DNA of 17,781 nt from JBDHZK01 sp039811865 (GTDB taxonomy: Bacteria; Actinomycetota; Actinomycetes; Propionibacteriales; Propionibacteriaceae), in NCBI GenBank assembly GCA_039811865.1, contig JBDHZK010000050.1:1-17781 (forward strand). Direction: 5' to 3'. This document shows positions 14,882 to 17,781 of the stretch, piece after piece. Every line of letters starts with the position of its first letter. Positions within the stretch are counted from its first letter, which is position 1. Position numbers and translations under genes: made by a program. The notes under the pieces are model-generated. The model worked only from the letters and a program-made list of their open reading frames with translations, had not been told where the DNA came from and did no database searches.

Positions 14882-15417
14882 CACGGGGTCGGCGCCTTCC
14901 AATCGACCACCCGCAACGGCACCAAGAGCACGGGCCGGTGCTGGTGGCGGGCCAGGTGGAGCCCGATCGAGGATGCGAAGAAGTCGTGCAGCCGCTCGTC
15001 CCCCAACGGCTCCTTGGCGCCGATGACGAACGCGGACGCGTCGACAGTTCGGGCCAGGTGGGTCAGCGCTCGGTCGGCCCGCCCGGCCAGATAGCGGAAG
15101 TGCCAGTTCACGTCCCGCTCGCCGAGGGTGCGGTCCAAGAAGGCGTTGATGCTGGCGACGCGGTCGCGCCAGGCGTCGTCCTCGATGTCTGGGTTGAGCG
15201 GCGCATGCCGGACGTAGCCGCCGGGCAACTCCTCCTCCAGGATGCGCGCCGGGTCGGCGTAGGCGAAGTACAGATCGACCCCGCCGAGGGCCCGCGCCCA
15301 GGCTGCGGCGCTGAGCGCGACCAGGTCGGGCTGGCCGGGCTTGATGCCAACGACCAGTGGGTGCCCCGGGATCGGCACCATGCGCTCAGGGCTGGGCTGG
15401 GGAACGTTTGGTCGCAT
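14878..15417 (-). CDS. Universal-stress-protein (UspA) family protein
   Basis: A 179-residue cytosolic protein with an alpha/beta UspA-like fold. The first strand is HPLVVGIKPG (19-28). A helix with ALSAAAWARALGGVDLYFAYADP follows, and AFVIGAKEPLG (129-139) then SSIGLHLARHQHRPVLLVPLRV (149-170) match the C-terminal UspA signature. The G-x2-G-x9-G(S/T) nucleotide-binding loop is degenerate here (GAKEPLGDERLHDFFASSIG), so ATP binding is uncertain. ATG 15417 has GAGG five bases upstream. A TTG at 15459 or an ATG at 15381 are less likely. It is first in an operon with two fluoride-channel genes, joined by a GTGA overlap. Confidence 0.72.
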   Translation of the reverse strand: MRPNVPQPSPERMVPIPGHPLVVGIKPGQPDLVALSAAAWARALGGVDLYFAYADPARILEEELPGGYVRHAPLNPDIEDDAWRDRVASINAFLDRTLGERDVNWHFRYLAGRADRALTHLARTVDASAFVIGAKEPLGDERLHDFFASSIGLHLARHQHRPVLLVPLRVVDWKAPTPW

Positions 15418-15592
15418 GCTCGCCTCACAACCTGGTCGAACCACGGCGAACGGACGCAACCTCGCCGATCACCGCTCCGAAGCCTAGACCGCAGCGCCCG
15501 GGCAGAGCGTGGATCCTGCGGCGCCCCGCGCTCACAGGAAACTCACAGCGAACGCAAAGACGAACCTGTGAGTCGGCTGGGAGGGTTTCCTC
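15418..15592. promoter_or_regulatory. Divergent promoter region with PhoP-box-like repeats
   Basis: A 175-base gap between the usp-crcB operon and the two-component system. CTCACAG occurs at 15531-15537 and 15542-15548, an 11-bp direct repeat (TCACAGG-N4-TCACAGC), with an inverted copy CTGTGAG at 15566-15572. GGGAGGG (15579-15585) is the ribosome binding site of the response regulator. On the minus strand TAGGCT (15486 down to 15481) is a possible -10 for usp. No RNA gene is apparent. Confidence 0.55.
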
Positions 15593-16336
15593 ATGACGAC
15601 CTCCGCCAGACCCGGTGCCGAACCGCAGCTCACGCGCCCCGACGGCACGCCCATTCGGATTCTCACCGTGGACGACGAGCCCAGCCTCACCGAGTTGCTC
15701 TCGATGGCGATGCGCTACGAAGGGTGGGACGTGGCCACGGCCGCGTCCGGAAACACGGCCGTCAAGGCCGCGCGCGAGGTGCGTCCGGACGCGATCGTGC
15801 TGGACATGATGCTGCCCGACTTCGACGGGCTCGAGGTGATGCGACGGATCCGCGCCGAGCAACCGGACGTCCCCGTCATCTTCCTCACCGCCAAGGACGC
15901 CCTCGAGGACCGCATCGGCGGCCTCACGGCCGGGGGTGACGACTACGTCACCAAGCCGTTCAGCCTGGAAGAGTTGATTGCGCGGCTGCGGGCTCTGTTG
16001 CGCCGGTCCGGCGCGAGCCTGGCCCGGTCGGACTCGCAACTGGTCGTCGGCGACCTCGTCCTGGACGAGGACAGCCACGAGGTGGCCCGGGGCGGCGCCG
16101 CGATCAACCTGACCGCGACCGAGTTCGAACTGCTGCGCTTCTTGATGCGCAACCCGCGCCGCGTCCTCAGTAAGGCGCAGATCCTCGACCGCGTCTGGAA
16201 CTACGACTTCGGTGGCCAGGCCAACGTGGTGGAGCTCTACATCTCCTACCTGCGCAAGAAGATCGACGCCGGCCGCGCGCCGATGATCCACACGCTGCGT
16301 GGCGCCGGTTACGTGCTCAAGCCCGCGGCAGAGTAA
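15593..16336 (+). CDS. OmpR/PhoB-family response regulator, PhoP-like
   Basis: A 247-residue DNA-binding regulator. Receiver domain about residues 22-135: acidic pair D27-D28, phospho-acceptor D71 (VLDMMLPDFDG), T99 and K121 (YVTKPFSLEEL). Winged-helix domain about 149-244, with LTATEFELLRFL (173-184), the recognition helix region NVVELYISYLRKKI (211-224), and the terminal HTLRGAGYVLKP. From memory, its length and many blocks (GLTxGGDDYVTKPFSLEE, VWxYDFGG) closely resemble M. tuberculosis PhoP, also 247 residues. Orthology is inferred, not tested. ATG 15593 follows GGGAGGG by seven bases. It is four bases ahead of its kinase gene, so it is co-transcribed with it. Confidence 0.93.
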   Translation: MTTSARPGAEPQLTRPDGTPIRILTVDDEPSLTELLSMAMRYEGWDVATAASGNTAVKAAREVRPDAIVLDMMLPDFDGLEVMRRIRAEQPDVPVIFLTAKDALEDRIGGLTAGGDDYVTKPFSLEELIARLRALLRRSGASLARSDSQLVVGDLVLDEDSHEVARGGAAINLTATEFELLRFLMRNPRRVLSKAQILDRVWNYDFGGQANVVELYISYLRKKIDAGRAPMIHTLRGAGYVLKPAAE

Positions 16337-16340
16337 GCCC

Positions 16341-17781
16341 ATGACGCTGCCCGCCTCGTCGGCACCCGCGATCCCGCCGAGCGTGCCGCCCGCCCCCAGT
16401 CCACTGGGCAAGGGGACGATCGGTCGCCAGTTGGTCGTCCGCGTCGTGGCCCTGGTGGCCGCGATCGCGATCGCGCTCAGCGCGATGACCAGCTTCGCCA
16501 CCTATCGCATGATGCTCGGCCAGGTCGACGACCGTTTGGACGCCGCCGCCGGGCGCTACGGCCGGGGTCCGCATCACGAGCCCGACGACGAGGGCGGACC
16601 CCCGTCCGGCGGCATCGGCCAAGACATCGGCACCATCGTGTTCGAGCGCGTCGGCAGCACCGTGGTCTCACAGGGGGTGTTGACCGAATCGGGCTTCGTC
16701 GACCTGCCCCAAGAAGCCCGAGCCGTCCTGGTGATGCTGGACACCGGCACGGACCGGGTCAGCGTCAACCTGCCAGCACTCGGCGTCTACCGCCTGCAGG
16801 TCGGCTCCCGAAACGGGCACGTGCTGATCGTCGGGCTCGCCCTCGACGAGGTGACCTCGGCGCTGGTCAGCCGTCTGGCGCTGGAGGCCGGGTTGGTGCT
16901 GCTGGCGATCGTCGTGGCCGTCTGGGCGGTCCGGGCGTTGGTCGTGCGGAGCCTGCGGCCGTTGAACCGCCTGGCGGCGACAGCGACCCACGTCTCCCGC
17001 TTGGAGCTGGAGCGCGGCGAGGTGGAACTGCCCGTGCGGGTCCCGGACGCCGACGCGAACCCGGTCAACGAGGTCGGCCGCGTGGGCGCGGCCTTCAACC
17101 TGATGCTCGACAACGTCGAGGACGCGTTGGCCGCCCGCCAACGCAGCGAGACCAAGGTGCGACGCTTCGTCGCCGACGCCTCGCACGAACTGCGCAACCC
17201 GCTGGCGACGATCCGCGGGTATGCCGAACTGACCAGACGAGGGCGTCAGGAACTGCCCTCCGACGCGGCCCACGCGCTGAACCGCATCGAGGCCGAGTCG
17301 GATCGGATGTCGGCGCTGGTCGAGGACCTGCTGCTGCTCGCCCGGCTGGATTCGGGCCCGGCGCTCGACCTGCAACCCATCGACGTCACCGAGGTCGTGC
17401 TCAACGCCGTCACCGATGCCCAGGTGGCCGGGCCGGATCACGTCTGGAAGCTGTCGGTGCCGCCGGACCCGCTCACCGGCCAAGCCGATGCCCACCGCCT
17501 GCACCAGGTGGTCGCCAATCTGTTGGCGAACGCTCGAAGTCACACCCCCCCGGGGACGACGGTGACGACCTCGGTGCGCTCGGCCGGTGAATGGATCGAG
17601 ATCGACGTCCACGACGACGGTCCCGGTGTCCCGCCACAGATCATGGACCGCATTTTCGAGCGCTTCACCAGGGCGGACGCCAGCCGCGACCGGCGGGCCG
17701 GGAGCACTAGCACCGGCCTCGGCCTGGCCATCGTGCAGGCCGTCATGGCCGCCCACGGCGGGAGCGCCTCGGTCGTTAGCC
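16341..17781 (+). CDS. Sensor histidine kinase, partial at right edge (PhoR-like partner)
   Basis: The first 480 residues are visible and only a short C-terminus is missing. Pro-rich cytoplasmic N-terminus (1-26), helix 1 (about 31-53), extracytoplasmic sensor region (54-178), helix 2 (183-202), HAMP (203-262). The dimerisation/phospho-acceptor domain has H282 in SHELRNPL; Asn replaces the common Thr four residues after His. The ATPase domain has N-box N393 and N397, G1 DDGPG (425-429), FERFTRAD, and G2 GLGL (459-462). The sensor loop near residues 70-88 is rich in His, Asp, Glu, Gly and Pro (HHEPDDE), so ion sensing is possible but speculative. ATG 16341 follows the regulator stop by four bases. 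It should phosphorylate the adjacent regulator. Confidence 0.93.
   Translation, partial: MTLPASSAPAIPPSVPPAPSPLGKGTIGRQLVVRVVALVAAIAIALSAMTSFATYRMMLGQVDDRLDAAAGRYGRGPHHEPDDEGGPPSGGIGQDIGTIVFERVGSTVVSQGVLTESGFVDLPQEARAVLVMLDTGTDRVSVNLPALGVYRLQVGSRNGHVLIVGLALDEVTSALVSRLALEAGLVLLAIVVAVWAVRALVVRSLRPLNRLAATATHVSRLELERGEVELPVRVPDADANPVNEVGRVGAAFNLMLDNVEDALAARQRSETKVRRFVADASHELRNPLATIRGYAELTRRGRQELPSDAAHALNRIEAESDRMSALVEDLLLLARLDSGPALDLQPIDVTEVVLNAVTDAQVAGPDHVWKLSVPPDPLTGQADAHRLHQVVANLLANARSHTPPGTTVTTSVRSAGEWIEIDVHDDGPGVPPQIMDRIFERFTRADASRDRRAGSTSTGLGLAIVQAVMAAHGGSASVVS

Noticed and set aside
15418..15592. Possible fluoride (crcB-motif) riboswitch upstream of usp-crcB-crcB
   Set aside because: I could not find the conserved pseudoknot segments by eye on the minus strand. 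A covariance-model search would settle it.

Overview
This is a GC-rich window with strong G/C preference at third codon positions, GTG and TTG starts, overlapping ATGA/GTGA gene junctions and TANNNT-type promoter elements. Together these suggest a high-GC Gram-positive (actinobacterium). A B12 lower-loop set (cobU, cobS, cobT) beside a PPi/mixed-type phosphofructokinase would fit Propionibacteriales, but that placement is inference. I see no rRNA, tRNA, CRISPR array, insertion sequence or phage gene. The window reads as ordinary chromosome with some unusual enzymes.

Layout. (1) Bases 1-434 hold a possible C-terminal gene tail, then a leader with several inverted repeats. (2) Bases 435-5759 (+) are a tightly overlapping four-gene peptide-type ABC importer operon: Tat-like lipoprotein binding protein, two permeases, and one polypeptide fusing both ATPases. 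(3) Bases 5766-7472 (-) encode a choline/carnitine acyltransferase family protein, convergent with the importer; a perfect 10-bp hairpin spans both stop codons. (4) Bases 7566-8699 (+) are a phosphofructokinase, convergent with an iron-type alcohol dehydrogenase at 8849-9991 (-), with two long inverted repeats between them. (5) Acylphosphatase (10158-10436, +) is convergent with a membrane/GNAT fusion protein (10440-11057, -). (6) doxX and cobU (+) run into cobS and cobT (-), separated by a compact hairpin. (7) A usp-crcB-crcB operon (-) encodes a universal-stress-type protein and two fluoride-channel subunits. (8) An OmpR/PhoB-family response regulator resembling mycobacterial PhoP and its sensor kinase (+) run off the right edge. 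A direct repeat resembling the M. tuberculosis PhoP site lies just upstream.

How they work together. The importer brings in peptides or similar small solutes. CobU, CobT and CobS complete cobalamin nucleotide-loop assembly. The phosphofructokinase belongs to glycolysis, and the dehydrogenase and acyltransferase to carbon and acyl metabolism. The CrcB pair exports fluoride. The two-component system probably regulates itself and possibly the divergent stress/fluoride operon. I found no convincing new multi-gene system. The best leads are the bacterial carnitine acyltransferase, the PhoP-box-like repeats, the phosphofructokinase donor-site residues, the glutamine at a metal-ligand position in the dehydrogenase, and the hairpin shared by two convergent coding ends.
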